Assembly (NCBI GenBank): GCA_015680685.1
Contig: MNCI01008366.1
Location: 519,295-583,294 of the forward strand
Direction: 5' to 3'
From: Gnetum montanum
Taxonomy: Eukaryota; Streptophyta; Gnetopsida; Gnetales; Gnetaceae
Length of the DNA: 64,000 bases
Position numbers and translations under genes: made by a program. Positions within the stretch are counted from its first letter, which is position 1. Every line of letters starts with the position of its first letter. This document shows, piece by piece, positions 42,725 to 54,439 of the stretch. The notes below the pieces were generated by a model. The model was not told the DNA's origin and made no database searches. It saw nothing but the letters and a program-made list of their open reading frames with translations.

Positions 42725-43555
42725 TGATGAGCCGCGATATCATGTATGCGATATTGCGTTTCGTGATATCGCATCCCCCACGTGATATTGCGTATGCAAT
42801 ATCACGTCCTACCTCATCTTCTATAAATAAGAGGCAATGCCCTTTGTTCCCGATAGTTAGACTTAGACCCTTAGCCAAGCTCTTGCAGTTTTACCATTCC
42901 AGAGTTAGAATAATTTCTGTGTTCCCGCAGTAGGAGTCATAGAGTAAATGGATCTTTATTTGAGAAATTTGTACCTGAGCACACATTTGTGTACGACAAT
43001 AAAGACAAAATTTATGATAAACCTTGCAGCATAAAGACTAAGCTAATTAGCAATTAATTATTGTTGAATGTTTAATGCTTTTCTAGTTAATTAATCTATC
43101 TCTCAACCTTTGACTCTTCTAGTTAAGTACACTCAGTACGCCTGCTTCGAGCATGTGTGTAGCGCTTGGTAATCTAGTAACGATTAGCGTTTGGTAATCC
43201 CAGCAGCATTGCATTGGTTCAAGATGTGTATGGCAAGTGGGAATGGATACTGGTATTAGGAACAATTAGAACTTAGTTAGTGAATAGTTAATGTAATTTA
43301 GTCACTTAGTTCTCGTCACCTTTCCTTATTAGCATAGGACATTAAAATGACAAAAAGCTATAAAAATCACATGCCTCAAACTTACTTAACCATACAACTG
43401 TGACAATACAAGTAAGTTTGGGAGGACAACGATTGATTAACCCTGAGTGTTCCATTAAGCCACGTAAGCACTTAGTCCCCTTGGAGTTCGACCGAATCAC
43501 GTGTGAAACACTCGTATTCGTATGGTTGAGTGTAGGGGTACCTCGCCACTCATCA
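42725..43555 (+). repeat. 5' LTR of element C
   Basis: 831 bp, TGATGAG..CTCATCA. U3 has repeated GATATC/GATATT units and a perfect inverted repeat with 12-bp arms (42780-42807). TATAAATA lies at 42822-42829. It is longer than the 3' LTR by about 50 bp because part of the U3 dyad array is missing there. Confidence 0.92.
42780..42807. repeat. Perfect inverted repeat in U3 of C
   Basis: The arms ACGTGATATTGC and GCAATATCACGT are separated by GTAT. The repeat lies 15 bp upstream of the TATA box of the 5' LTR and is absent from the 3' LTR. Confidence 0.85.
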
Positions 43556-43556
43556 T

Positions 43557-43574
43557 TGGCGCCGTTGCCGGGGA
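43557..43574 (+). other. Primer-binding site of element C
   Basis: TGGCGCCGTTGCCGGGGA lies one base after the LTR end. It is the best-preserved PBS in the window; from memory it is complementary to a plant tRNA-Asp 3' end. Confidence 0.8.
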
Positions 43575-43869
43575 CTTAGTTGTTTGTACACTACGTAGAA
43601 CATAGGAAATCATCCATATCGTTGGAACGCTAGAACGAACCCTTACGATTAATCAAGGAAAAATAAGACAACGGTAAAATCGTACATTGAATAAGATAAA
43701 ATATCTTCTTCTTCACATAAGAGCATTTCACCACCTAGGACTAACACAAGAGACAGTCGACGACATAATACACGTAACCTAGATCTGCCAATTCCTCAAC
43801 AGTTTCATGTGGTATATACTCATCACGATAAGTATGTACCCGATTTTACCTTTATTGTCCATTAAGATG

Positions 43870-46144
43870 AACAACTGCGTTGGAGAGACTTGGAGGGTAA
43901 CATAGTGTTGCCTCCAGACCGATCAATCCCAAACATGCTCCTTCGTGCTCTCACACGAATAGGCATGCTACTTTTATACGTGGAGTACGTTGCGTGTGAT
44001 CACGACACAAGGGACTATCATCCCACAGAAGTGCAACATCAAAGGAACTTGACACAGGAGAGTTACCACACATCCTTGAAGGGTAAAGGGCCCCATAACA
44101 CTCCGTACGTCTTAAGGAAAATTGGGGGTGGTGAACCTACTTCAACAGGTTCCCCACCAAATGATGTTCCCCCTCCTAATGATGGTCAGGAGGTGGTGTA
44201 TTAGAAATTCCACTCCATGGTTCACAACCCTAATTTTGATACCCACGAACACGAAGTGTTCAACGAGGGAACACGAACACATGATAAGGGCGAACGTTCT
44301 AATTGTGATCACGATCAAGGTCGAGACCACCGAAGAGAAGGTAGAAAACACCATCATGGCGATGGTTCTCCTTCTTCTTCACCTTCATCATCACATTCAC
44401 CCTCTCCTTCAGTATTCGGCCGCAGTCATAAGAAAACCAACCATGAGGATAAAGGTAAACAGAGTGAAAAACATTGACAAGATAGTCGAGAATGAGAATG
44501 AGGGCACTCTAAGGAATCAAGGCATAGAAGAAGGGAGAGTAGGGAACCACGTAGACACCATAGACGCTATGAACGAGATGATCACGAAGAACCCCTACTC
44601 GCAACTAGAAGCATGCTAGATATAATGGAGGCCGTAAGAGTTCCCACAAGGCACCAAAAGGATAGTAGGATTAAGAGGTTAGACATGAACAACATCCCAC
44701 GATTTGAGGGGGGATACAACGCTGATCCTCAAAATCATTTACAAGCATTCCACGATGCATGTGTCTTGTAGAACATAGAAAATAAATTGCAAAAACTGAA
44801 GTTGTTCCCAAGGACACTAGTGAAAGATGCTGAAAACTAGTACCAGTCCTTAGAGTTGGAATCCATTCGGAGGTGGAGTACAATGTTAGAACTATTTAAT
44901 GATAAGTACCAAACGTACTCCCGAGTGTCTAACTTGTGAAAGCAAATTCAAGAATGGAAGCAAGGAAATCATGAACCCTTGGGTGTTGCCATGGGCCGCT
45001 ATTACGCACTGTTACATCATTGCCTTGGCCATGGTTATTCACAGCGGGATCAACTATGCCATCTTGTGGCTTGACTTAGGTATGAAACAAGAAGAACCCT
45101 TGGGACATATGCCCAAGGAAGATTATCAGAGCTTACGTCCCATCAAATTCATAGATTGCTAGAGTATGTAGCCAAAGAAGAAGGTGAGCTATGAAAGAGA
45201 GAAAGCGTGGAAGAGTACAATCGAGATCCTTCCCTTTGAAAAAGGGGAGTGACATTTTCTGAGGAGGAAGAAGAGTCACCACTCGAAGAGATGGTGAATA
45301 GGAAAACTTTGCTACTCCAAAAGTTAACAATAGAAGTATCGGCAAAGGTAGACCAAATGTGGAACTTCCTAGATAGTAGGTTTGAAAATGTTCTTAAAAT
45401 TGTAGAGGAGTCTAGAGAGCGAGGTACTAACCATGCCAAAAGGAAAAAGAGAGAAGTGGACAATGCACGTAACAAGGGTAAGGGCAAAATGGCCATCACC
45501 AAAGAGGTTGTGGACTCAGACATGGACAATGATGGTGGAGGTGAGATATTCCAATACGACCATCCTAAGGGATGTTGCCCAGTGATCTCACATCTACAAG
45601 AGTCTAGGGTGTACGCACTCAACCCACGACTTAATAAACGGCAAACACCTCAATGGTTAGCTTATCCCCAAGGTAGTTCCACCAACCTTCAACATATTAT
45701 CCAAGTGGAACTTCACCACAGCCCATTAAGCAACATCAATAGTGGTAATACCCACGGTCATGGGGGATGCCACCACCAAGGCAACAATACCCCTACCGGC
45801 AACCGGACCCATATGACTACTACGTGCAGCATCCAATCTCTCCACGTGACTCTGTTGGTCACGTTACACCACAACATCACTACCAAGCTCAGGAGTATTA
45901 TAGAACTCCTTATCCTAGGAAAGATAACCCAAAAACATACCATCCTTCAAATCCATCTGCAGCTCTCACACTGATGGCTCCATTACCACCTGCTCTAGCA
46001 ATGCAAGGGGAACTCCCCACTCAACCGCAGCAATGCAATGCCATAAGGGCTATGAATCCTCAAACTGTAGTTGGTTCTGACAACCGTATGAAGAAAAGAC
46101 CTTTCTTTAGAACCAACAATCCAACCAAGCCCTCACAACCATAA
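43870..46144 (+). pseudogene. gag pseudogene of element C
   Basis: The N-terminal block 43890-44204 includes LPPDRSIPNMLLRALTRIGM. A Ser/Arg/His-rich stretch follows at 44217-44477. The capsid-like core (SIRRWSTMLELFNDKYQTYSR-type) lies at about 44850-45160 in broken frames. The segment 45249-45974 is charged (EEEEESPLEE) and contains the relic FQYDHPKGCCPVISHL of the zinc knuckle region. The proline-rich tail (45767-46144) ends with KKRPFFRTNNPTKPSQP. It is the most complete gag in the window, yet stops and frameshifts interrupt it. Confidence 0.78.
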
Positions 46145-46261
46145 GCGGTTGAACCTATAAATGCCTCTCCATCGAATAAGGCTTCAGAGCTCCCTTCAAA
46201 CCAAACACCAAGCTCAACGCATACGGTTATATTAACTCATGTTGTTACTAACTGGATTAAG

Positions 46262-46733
46262 GTGGGCCACCTTCCCAGGAAATTCTCTGATCTTGGAAGC
46301 GCTCTAATCTATCTCCAAGTCGCTAGGAATGAACCATGTAAAGCTCTTTTGGACTCAAGTTCCGAAGTCAACTTAATATTACAAGAGATGTACAAAGCTT
46401 GGAACCTGCCTCCATTAAGAAAGAGCAATATTCACCTAGAGTTGGCCGACCAGTCCATCACTATTCCCTTGGGACTGGTGGAGGACATCGATACCACTAT
46501 GTGTGGGTGGTCATACCCAGCTAATTTCCTAGTGATACAAGTAAATAACGATAAAGGGGACTTCCCAATAATAATCTGAAGGGCATGGCTAAGTACTATA
46601 CATGCATGCCTAGGAATCTGTGATCTTTCCCTGGAGATATCTAAGGAGAACACTTTTGAAAAGATCAAGAAGAAGAAGGTTCCATGCATCGCATACAATG
46701 ATACAATGTGCAATTGCATGCAGAGATCATGGG
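46262..46733 (+). pseudogene. Aspartic protease of element C (degenerate)
   Basis: The frame 46262-46579 starts near GHLPRKFSDLG. The catalytic region reads ALLDSSSEVNLI, where the Asp is present but the Gly expected after Ser/Thr is not. A stop at 46577 interrupts it, and the homologous tail continues to about 46733 (SKENTFEKI, CNCMQR). Confidence 0.75.
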
Positions 46734-47009
46734 TTGTGCAAAATTTAACATTGCCTGCATGCAACCGGTGTGCATAAGATCTTAACCTACAAAAGTGCAT
46801 GTATGCAGCAGCCACATCACAAAGAGGCACCCAGTGGCTAATAGCTGATCAAGTCAATTACTCACTAATGTGCATGGAACTAACTGAGGGAATAACTAGT
46901 GCTTACATCGAAAGCATACATGCACTTGAGTAAGATCGTCGCCAACTTCCAAACCTTAACCTGGAAAACACCAATTGGGGGAAGTTGGAAATTCCTAAAA
47001 AATCAGACA

Positions 47010-49037
47010 AAAACCTTAATAAGAAATTATTAGTCAATGTGAAACAGCCCAAACCTTTCCATGAACTTAGAATGATCAGTGCACATAATACCTCTGAGAA
47101 GAGAAGATCATGCTCATTATTTTAGATCTCCTCCTTCCAACTCAGTCATGGGGGAGATGGCCACCTTTGCTAATCAATTGAGGCCCTTAGTTCTTTTTCC
47201 TTTTTAAGTTTTTGTTTTACACATTTTTTTTACAAATTTCTTTAACTTTTCTTATTTTTGTTTTACAACGTCATTCATACTTTTTCATTTCTTTGTGTGC
47301 TTGTTTGTTTTGTTAGGTTCATCACCTAATAAGTGCTCTTGATGGTGGTATGAACTATATTCTATTAATTGCTAATGTTTGGTTTTTACCTTAGAGTTAT
47401 AATGTTGATACTAAGGTATGATTCTTTTGATATAACATGCAATGAGTCCACATCACCCATGCATTCATGAATTTCTATGGTCTCTCTTGGATGGGAAGTG
47501 TACAACCTCGTTCTTAATAATGAAACTATTAATGAATTGGTGACTGGGCATTTCTCAGACTAAGAAAAGCCTCAAGGATTGAAAAGGGTGTGACTTCAAG
47601 GGGATTTGATGCATTTGTGCTAGCCATTCTTTTGGGTGCTTGGATGTTTTCTTCTTGAGTTTTTCTTACCATTCTAACAATGCTCTATTATTAAGAAGTT
47701 GAGCTAATAAAAATAATAAGTCTTTGCATGGTGTGGTTCTCATGCAAAAAAAAAAAAAATAGTGAGAATTCAAAGCACATCCCTTAGATAAAATAATCAT
47801 CTAGGCTACAAGCACTAGTTATGGAACTAAACAAACATGTTCCCTCTAACTAAGGACCTCTCTCGCATCTTACTTTTCCCTTTCTTATTTTCTCGAAATG
47901 GTGGTGACTCTTTGGCGGAAGCATTCTTGTTACTTCAGGTGGATGGATGGGCTAAGTGTATTAATGCAAAGTCACTGGAAGTGGATTGTTTGAGGCTAGA
48001 TTTGGAATGGGATGTACTTAGTCACATTAACCATACATGCACAAGGGGCTATACACCACCTTATTCTTGGGACTCCATTCCATTCTCTTCTTCCCATCAT
48101 TCGTTCTCCATTCTCCACCTCATTGCTGGTTGTATTAGTAGTCTATATGTTGGTTGATGCATTTTTTCTTTTTGGTAAATTCTTGTGGTTAAGACTTTAA
48201 CTCTTGCTCCCAATTAACATTTCCAGAGCCTACAGACTCTTTAAATGTGGGTTTGTTAGGGCATAAAGGGCATGAGCCTACTTTGGGAAGGACCCACTAG
48301 CATTCCCATTTGGTGCATCAGTTAACTTTTTTCCCTTAAACATTTCCACAATCATCATTTTTTTTGTTCATTACCACCTCTAACATCCATTTTATTAGCG
48401 TTTCCATTGTTTCTTTTTCTCCATCTTTCTTATTCCGTATCTTTTTGCATTTTATCGCTACCGGAGGATCGCTCTTAGTCATGGGGGTTCCTGGTCCAAT
48501 TTTTTCAATTTTCTTCTAACCCCTATACCTTGGGTAGTCACCAGTGTTATATCTCCAGAATCTGTATTAGCCATATCACAACTCAGCCAATGGATCATAC
48601 ACCGAGATAAGGTATCAACTGCATTGTGATTTATTTATCCTTGCTAATATGAGACTGTGTTGTGTGTGCAGATGGCAATCATATAGTAATGAACTGGACT
48701 TGGAGGAAACACTTAGGATGGATTGGTGCTGGAATAGTCATGCAAGGAACAAGATTGATGGTGCACTTATAGATGAACAACGGGAGGTGCAATCTTGGTG
48801 TCGGCAGCAACACATCTTCTTTTCTCTCTCTCTCTTCTCTCTCAGCTGCCAAATAAGGTTGGATGTCAATTATGTGTAGTGTTCACTCTTGTAGTTATGA
48901 ACACTAATATTGTCATGTATTGTAATGATTAATCCATTCACATGTCACCCCATTCACCATTAGTGTCATTCAAGTCAATAATCCCATACCTTCCCAATAT
49001 TTTGTAAGGAACTTGAGGATAAGTTTTTGTTCAGTCA
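47010..49037 (+). other. Integrase tail and non-coding post-pol region of element C
   Basis: The first 80 bp encode the end of integrase (FHELR). The rest is colinear with 6570-8588 in B, including T-rich sequence (47200-47280) and polypurine-like motifs at 47141-47160 and 48473-48487. No intact ORF. Confidence 0.6.
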
Positions 49038-49045
49038 TGGGGGTA
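49038..49045 (+). other. Polypurine tract of element C
   Basis: TGGGGGTA abuts the 3' LTR. Confidence 0.75.
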
Positions 49046-49826
49046 TGATGAGCCATGATACCGTGTATGCGATATCGCGTCCTGCCTCATCTTCTATAAA
49101 TAAGAGGCGATGCCCTTTGTTCCTGATAGTTGGACTTAGACCCTTAGCCAAGCTCTTACAATTTTACCATTACAGAGTTAGAATAATTTTTGTGTGCCCA
49201 CAGTAGGAGTCATAGAGTGAACAGATCTTTATTCGAGCAATTTGTATTTGAGAACACATTTGTGTACGACAATAAAGACAAACTTTATGATAAACCTTGT
49301 AGCATACAGACTAAGCTAATTAGCAATTAATTACTATTGAATGTTTAATGCTTTCCTAGTTAATTAATCTATCTCTCAACCTTTGACTCTCCTAGTTAAG
49401 TACACTCAGTACGACCGCTTCGAGCATGTGTGTAGTGCTTGGTAATCTAGTAACGATTAGCGTTTGGTAATCCCAGCAGCGTTGCACTAGTTCAAGATGT
49501 GTACAGCAAGTGGGAACGGATACTGGTGTTAGGAATAATTAGAACTTAGTTAGTGAATAGTTAATGTAAGTTAGTCACTTAGTTCTCGTCACCTTCCCTT
49601 ATTAGCATAGGACATTAAAAAGACAAAAAGCTATAAAAATCACATGCCTCAAACTTACTTAACCATACAACCATGACAATACAAGTAAGTTTGGAAGGAC
49701 AACGATTGATTAATCCTAAGTTTTCCATTAAGGCACGTAAGCACTTAGTCCTTGGAGTTTGACCGGATTGCATGTGAAACACTCGTATTCATATGATTGA
49801 GTGTAGGGGTACCTCGCCACTCATCA
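49046..49826 (+). repeat. 3' LTR of element C
   Basis: 781 bp, TGATGAG..CTCATCA, with TATAAATA at 49095-49102. Its U3 has only a short GATATC unit. It is followed by GTAAT. Confidence 0.92.
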
Positions 49827-49831
49827 GTAAT

Positions 49832-51429
49832 GCATGGAATAGCTAATAGAAAAAAATAGTAGAGAAAACTCATGCATGATATAATATACAAGAATAGAAA
49901 ATGTTATGTTGAATTAGATCTACAAAATAACATAGCATATGTGGCTAAAGAAAGACTGAAATGCAAAATAAAACAAGGACAAATTTATTGAAATTATCTT
50001 ATGAAGAAAGATAATAGAAATAAATAAAATTTTTAGGAAATTGAACTTGAGATGATGTGTTGAAAATCCTACAAGATGGAACCATGGATCAAGGTTGACT
50101 AATGAGGAGCTATATTACCCTATTCTCTCTTTGATGCATGTTCTTGATTGTAGATTTTACAAAATTATTTCATAGTAGAAGTTGATAAAAAGTGATGGGA
50201 AGGAAAATGGAATCAGATCTATGCCTTGATTTGAATCCAAGGGATTCTCCATGTGTCAAGACAATAACATGAAGAGAGAACAAATGTATGAGTAGGCAGA
50301 GAGGAAAATTAGAAAGAACTCCAAGGAATTGAAAATTCGCTTACATTTTTTTGATCATTGTTGAAAAAGTGACTATCTTGCAAAGAAGATAAGCGTTTTG
50401 GAAAATATCTCAAAAATGTTGATCTTCCAACATTCTCACCCAACCAACCAACTTCCAACCTATTCTATTTAGAGGTATCCTCATATTTATAGGCCATAAA
50501 TACTTCATAGATCGTGAAGAAAACAATGCATTAAGGCCCATAAAACCTTTGAGAAGATTTTAGATAGGAGAAATGATGTGTAGTTGTAGAAGATGTTGAA
50601 AATGCAGGTGACATGGAAGATGATGTCAAACATCAAAAGTAGGATTTATGTTAGATGTTTAAGAGCAAAATGACAATGTACATTAAAAGCCAAAAAGCTT
50701 AAGTTAGAATTGATGTAGGAGATGATGTTGAATGTTGAAACTAAAGACCGAAGATAAACATCTCAAAAATCATGCTGCATATGACATGATGTGTCATTTC
50801 TAGTAAATGTTGGAGATAAAGACCAAAAACCACAATATCCCTGACTTATGTAGAAAAAAGCCAAAGTGGGTACAACAAAAATTCAAAAAAGCACTTATGT
50901 GGAATAAGTATGTTACATCCACAAGGACTCACATAGTGAGGAAGCTGAGATCCATTCATTCACCTTCTTATGCTTGGTCATATAGTAGATGTACTATGAA
51001 ATACATGCTACGGTAGAAAGTTTGAACTACAAGTGAGCATATGTTTTCTCTTTCTAATACCATATAGACCTTGGTTCACACAGTTAAGTAAATAACTCAA
51101 GTTTTTTACAATACTATGAAAAAAAATTACTTGCATCTAGCTTTAACTTTTAAGCTGATATGAATCATGGGATCATTTATATTCAATCTTCTTATAGAGA
51201 CTTCATCTTGGTCTTTATAACACGGTAACACTTTAAATGTCTCATCCTTTACTCACTAAGCTACAAGCATAAAAGGATGATTGTTTTTGTGAGTGAACCA
51301 ATCAAGCTTGATGACATACTCATGGAATTCATATATATGCAAAGGAAATACTTACATCACATATAAAAGAGAAAGTATATGCATAAATGAAAAATGTCCT
51401 TAATACATAATATAAGAAGTTATACATGT
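49832..51429 (-). other. AT-rich flank, probably the 3' part of a copia element
   Basis: It lies downstream (on the minus strand) of the copia RNase H relic. A minus-strand TATA-like CCTATAAATATGAGG at about 50480-50495 suggests an LTR promoter, but I could not fix LTR ends. No gene recognised. Confidence 0.35.
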
Positions 51430-51785
51430 AATCAAATTCTATGTAGTCCCAAGGCTTTAATATGAGCCATGAATACATCTCTAGGAATGGACTTCATCAA
51501 AGTATTTGCTACCATTTAACTTGTAGAAATGTGTTGCAACATCACTTCTTTCTTATCCACTAATTCTCGAACAAAAATGTATTTTATATCAATGTGTTTT
51601 ATGTTGCCATGGTACTTGGGATCCTTCAAATATGAAAGTACTACAATGTTATCACAATGGAGTGTCGTAGGTCTTAATGCATCTGCAATAATTTCAATTA
51701 CTTGAGGGAACCTTCTTAACTAAATGGCTTCTTGTGTTATCAATGAATATGCAACGAGTTTTGCCTTCATGGTGGACATGACTAT

Positions 51786-52738
51786 GTTAGAAATTATCTA
51801 GGATGCTTATGTATTCCATATACTTTGCAGGATCAAGAGATTAATATTGATGGAGATGCAAGTAATGAAAATGAAAATCATGAATTGCATTATATTGTGT
51901 TAAAAGTTATATACCTTGAGTATTCATGTAGGTCTATGTGGTTAGAAGTTTATTTTCCAAAAAATACATTATGTGCTCACTCATGTACTAAAATTAGTAG
52001 GTTGGTTAAGCACATGGATCACTTACCCTAACCTAACCATAACCTAACTTAGGTTTAACCTAGGTCACTTATACTAACCAAGGTTGAGTTAGCCACCCTC
52101 TAAGAGCTATATAAGGAGATTTGTGGCTATGCATTTGGAGTAAGAGAGAAGGTAAGGAAAAGGGAAAAGAGCAACAAGGAACTTCCCAAGAGGTAGAGTG
52201 TGCTCTTACGCACCTCCACCTCAAAACTTCCATTGTGTTGCATCCACCAAGTTTGATATCAAATAAGAGAATGTGAGGAACTCCTTCACTTGGAGTAGAC
52301 TTAAGAGTGCTTTGTAAGCATCTCCTAGGAACTCCTCTAACATTGGGAGTAGAGTTAAGAATGATCTTTTAGCATTTCCTAGGAACTCCTCCATTATTTA
52401 GAGTAGAGTGAAGAGCGCTCCTTTAACCATATCCTCATAAGGAAATTTATTTATTATGCCTTCATTTTATTGGTATTATGTCTCTTTCAACTTGATTGCT
52501 TTTTTTGCTCTCCACATATGAATATTGTGTTTTGAATATCTCTCTCATCTTATTCAAGATGAAAGTCTCATCAATATTAGCATATTATATATTTGAGTTG
52601 ATTTCAATGTATTAAAGCATATCATCATATTATCATCTATTTCATATCCTATTTTCAACTATTTCAAGTATTCATTTTATTTCAACCATGTGTTAACTTT
52701 GTTTCAATGTGTCAAATGTTATGAAGAATTTAGTTTCT
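51786..52738 (+). mobile_element. 953-bp insertion (probable copia-type solo LTR) with ACTAT duplication
   Basis: It is flanked by ACTAT at 51781-51785 and 52739-52743. If the preceding T is included it begins TGTTAGAAATT and ends near TTTCT, the style of copia LTR ends. A TATA-like CTATATAAGG lies at about 52107. It contains a three-unit tandem repeat (52272-52437) and a CCTAACC-rich stretch at 52027-52060. There is no coding function. Confidence 0.65.
52272..52437 (+). repeat. Three tandem units of about 54 bp inside the 953-bp insertion
   Basis: Each unit begins AGGAACTCCT, contains GGAGTAGA(C/G)TTAAGA-type sequence and ends with a CAT(C/T)TCCTA-like stretch. Confidence 0.6.
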
Positions 52739-53448
52739 ACTATTGAGATTTGACAAGATACACAAGTCTACTTCTTGTTGTTGCAAGATATGACATCATT
52801 ATTCAGCAAGAAAGCATATCTAGATGTCAATTTTCATTCATTTAGGTCACTACCCCAATCAACATCATGATAACCCATGAGTTGCATATTTGATCCTTAG
52901 AAATAGATCAAATAATCCATAGTCATTCTCAAATAGAAGACAATCCTCTTAATTGATTTGCAATGTGTAGTTTGATTGTTTGATTGGTAACAACTAAACA
53001 ACCACCTTGCAAAGCATATGTTTGGTCAAGTACACATCATTGTAGACATCAAGCTCCCAATTATACTAGCTTATGGCACACAACTCATTTTTTCTTTATC
53101 TATGAAAGCTTTCAAGCATTGATTAAGGCTCATGTTCTCACCTTTAGCGATGGGTGTATCAATGGGTTTGCAATTGTACATTTTGAATCACTCTAGAAGT
53201 TTCTTTAGGTAAGCTTCTTATGAAAAACCAAGAAGTATTCTTGAATGAATCCTTGGGACTTTTACACCAAGCATAAAATATGCTTCACCTATGTTCCTCA
53301 TTTCAAAATTTGAGGACAATCATCTTTTTGTGATAATAACCATATGTTTAATATTATTAGCTAATAGAATATCATCCATATAAAGGGAAAGGATAATGAA
53401 ACTTTTATTAGATCTCTTAACATATACACAATGATCTTCTTCGATCAT

Positions 53449-54273
53449 TGATGAGTAGCAAGTAGTCCCTATGCCTAACCATATGAATCACAAGTGTTGC
53501 ACTAACAATCTAGTTGAATTCCATGAACTTAGCTCCTAAACGCATTGATGGGCAAAAATAGTGACTTAGAGATGCGATCGTTGTATTCTTGGCTTTACTT
53601 ATGGAAGTTTAGTTGTATAGTTAAGTATAAGCCAAGGCACATGATTTTTTATGTATGTTTTATATTTTATTTGATTTAGTCCAAGTGTAAAACCAAGGTA
53701 ATTAATTGTGAATTAACTAATTAACTATCTAATACCTTAATCTAACTACCCTAACATGAGCATCTGGGCCCACCTTCCATGCACATCTTAAACTCATTAC
53801 AAATGCTACTAGGTTACTAAGCATTAATGGTATGTTTGAGATAATTGTACTCATGTGTTATTATTAAGCGTATTAATTAAGGACAAGAAAGTAAAATGCA
53901 TATGTAATAGAGTGCATGAAAGGAAACATTAAACTATTCTTAGGTGCTGCAATGAATTCAAGAATCTCATCTTTATTGCCAACAAATCAAAGTGTTCATG
54001 TATATTGATGTTTGAATAAGGATCTGTATAATTCTTAAAGTCCTACTATGGACACTTAGAAAATATTTTAACTTTGATGGAAGAAAACTGCAAGAGTTTA
54101 GCTAGGCTACTAACTTAATGTGCTATAAATGCGGTGGGTATGTGCATTTATATAGGCAAGACTAGACGCTGCATCGATGAATCCCCATGCTGACGAAGAT
54201 GTGTTGATGGGGCTATGTCGATAAGGCTATGTTGACGAGGCTGCGTCGATGCAACCTATCAAATGATCCATCA
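53449..54273 (-). repeat. 3' LTR of element E
   Basis: 825 bp. On the minus strand it starts TGATGGATC next to the PPT and ends CTCATCA at 53449. A TATA-like TATATAAATGC lies at about 54144-54154. It is related to the solo LTR at 40236-41120. Confidence 0.8.
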
Positions 54274-54282
54274 TACCCCCAC
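54274..54282 (-). other. Polypurine tract of element E
   Basis: TGTGGGGGTA-type purine run on the minus strand, immediately before the LTR start. Confidence 0.75.
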
Positions 54283-54439
54283 AACTGAATGAAAAATCAT
54301 CAAGTAAAAAAAAATAGGAATGAGATTTTTGCAAAATTAGAAAGGTATGGAATTATTGACTGACTAACTCTGAGTGCCAAATTGTAAAAATTTACAAAAA
54401 TTACAAAAATGGGTGTCCTAAATAACAAAATTTGACACC

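Larger units (their letters stand above)
42725..49826 (+). mobile_element. Ty3/gypsy LTR retrotransposon C (plus strand, pol deleted)
   Basis: 7102 bp flanked by a perfect 5-bp duplication, GTAAT (42720-42724 and 49827-49831). Order: 5' LTR 42725-43555, PBS 43557-43574, gag 43870-46144, protease 46262-46733, integrase C-terminal tail (about 47010-47090), non-coding tract, PPT 49038-49045, 3' LTR 49046-49826. At about 47003-47010 the sequence jumps from the post-protease spacer (KLEIPKK) to the last codons of integrase (KLLVNVKQPKPFHELR), so RT, RNase H and nearly all of integrase are missing. Confidence 0.93.
51430..53448 (-). mobile_element. Ty1/copia pol relic (minus strand), interrupted
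   Basis: From 53448 downwards the minus strand encodes copia RT with the YxDD-type motif LYMDDILLANN and then FEMRNIGEAYFMLGV. From 52743 it jumps over a 953-bp insertion to RNase H: MSTMKAKLVAY, LRRFPQVIEI, LHCDN, KHIDIKYIFVRELVDK. Excising 51786-52738 plus one ACTAT copy restores an uninterrupted conceptual join. The upstream part of pol is cut by element E at 53449. Several stops are present. Confidence 0.75.

Noticed and set aside
52027-52065. CCTAACC-rich stretch resembling an interstitial telomeric repeat
   Set aside because: Irregular units, short, and located inside the 953-bp LTR-like insertion; the plant telomere unit CCCTAAA is not tandemly present.
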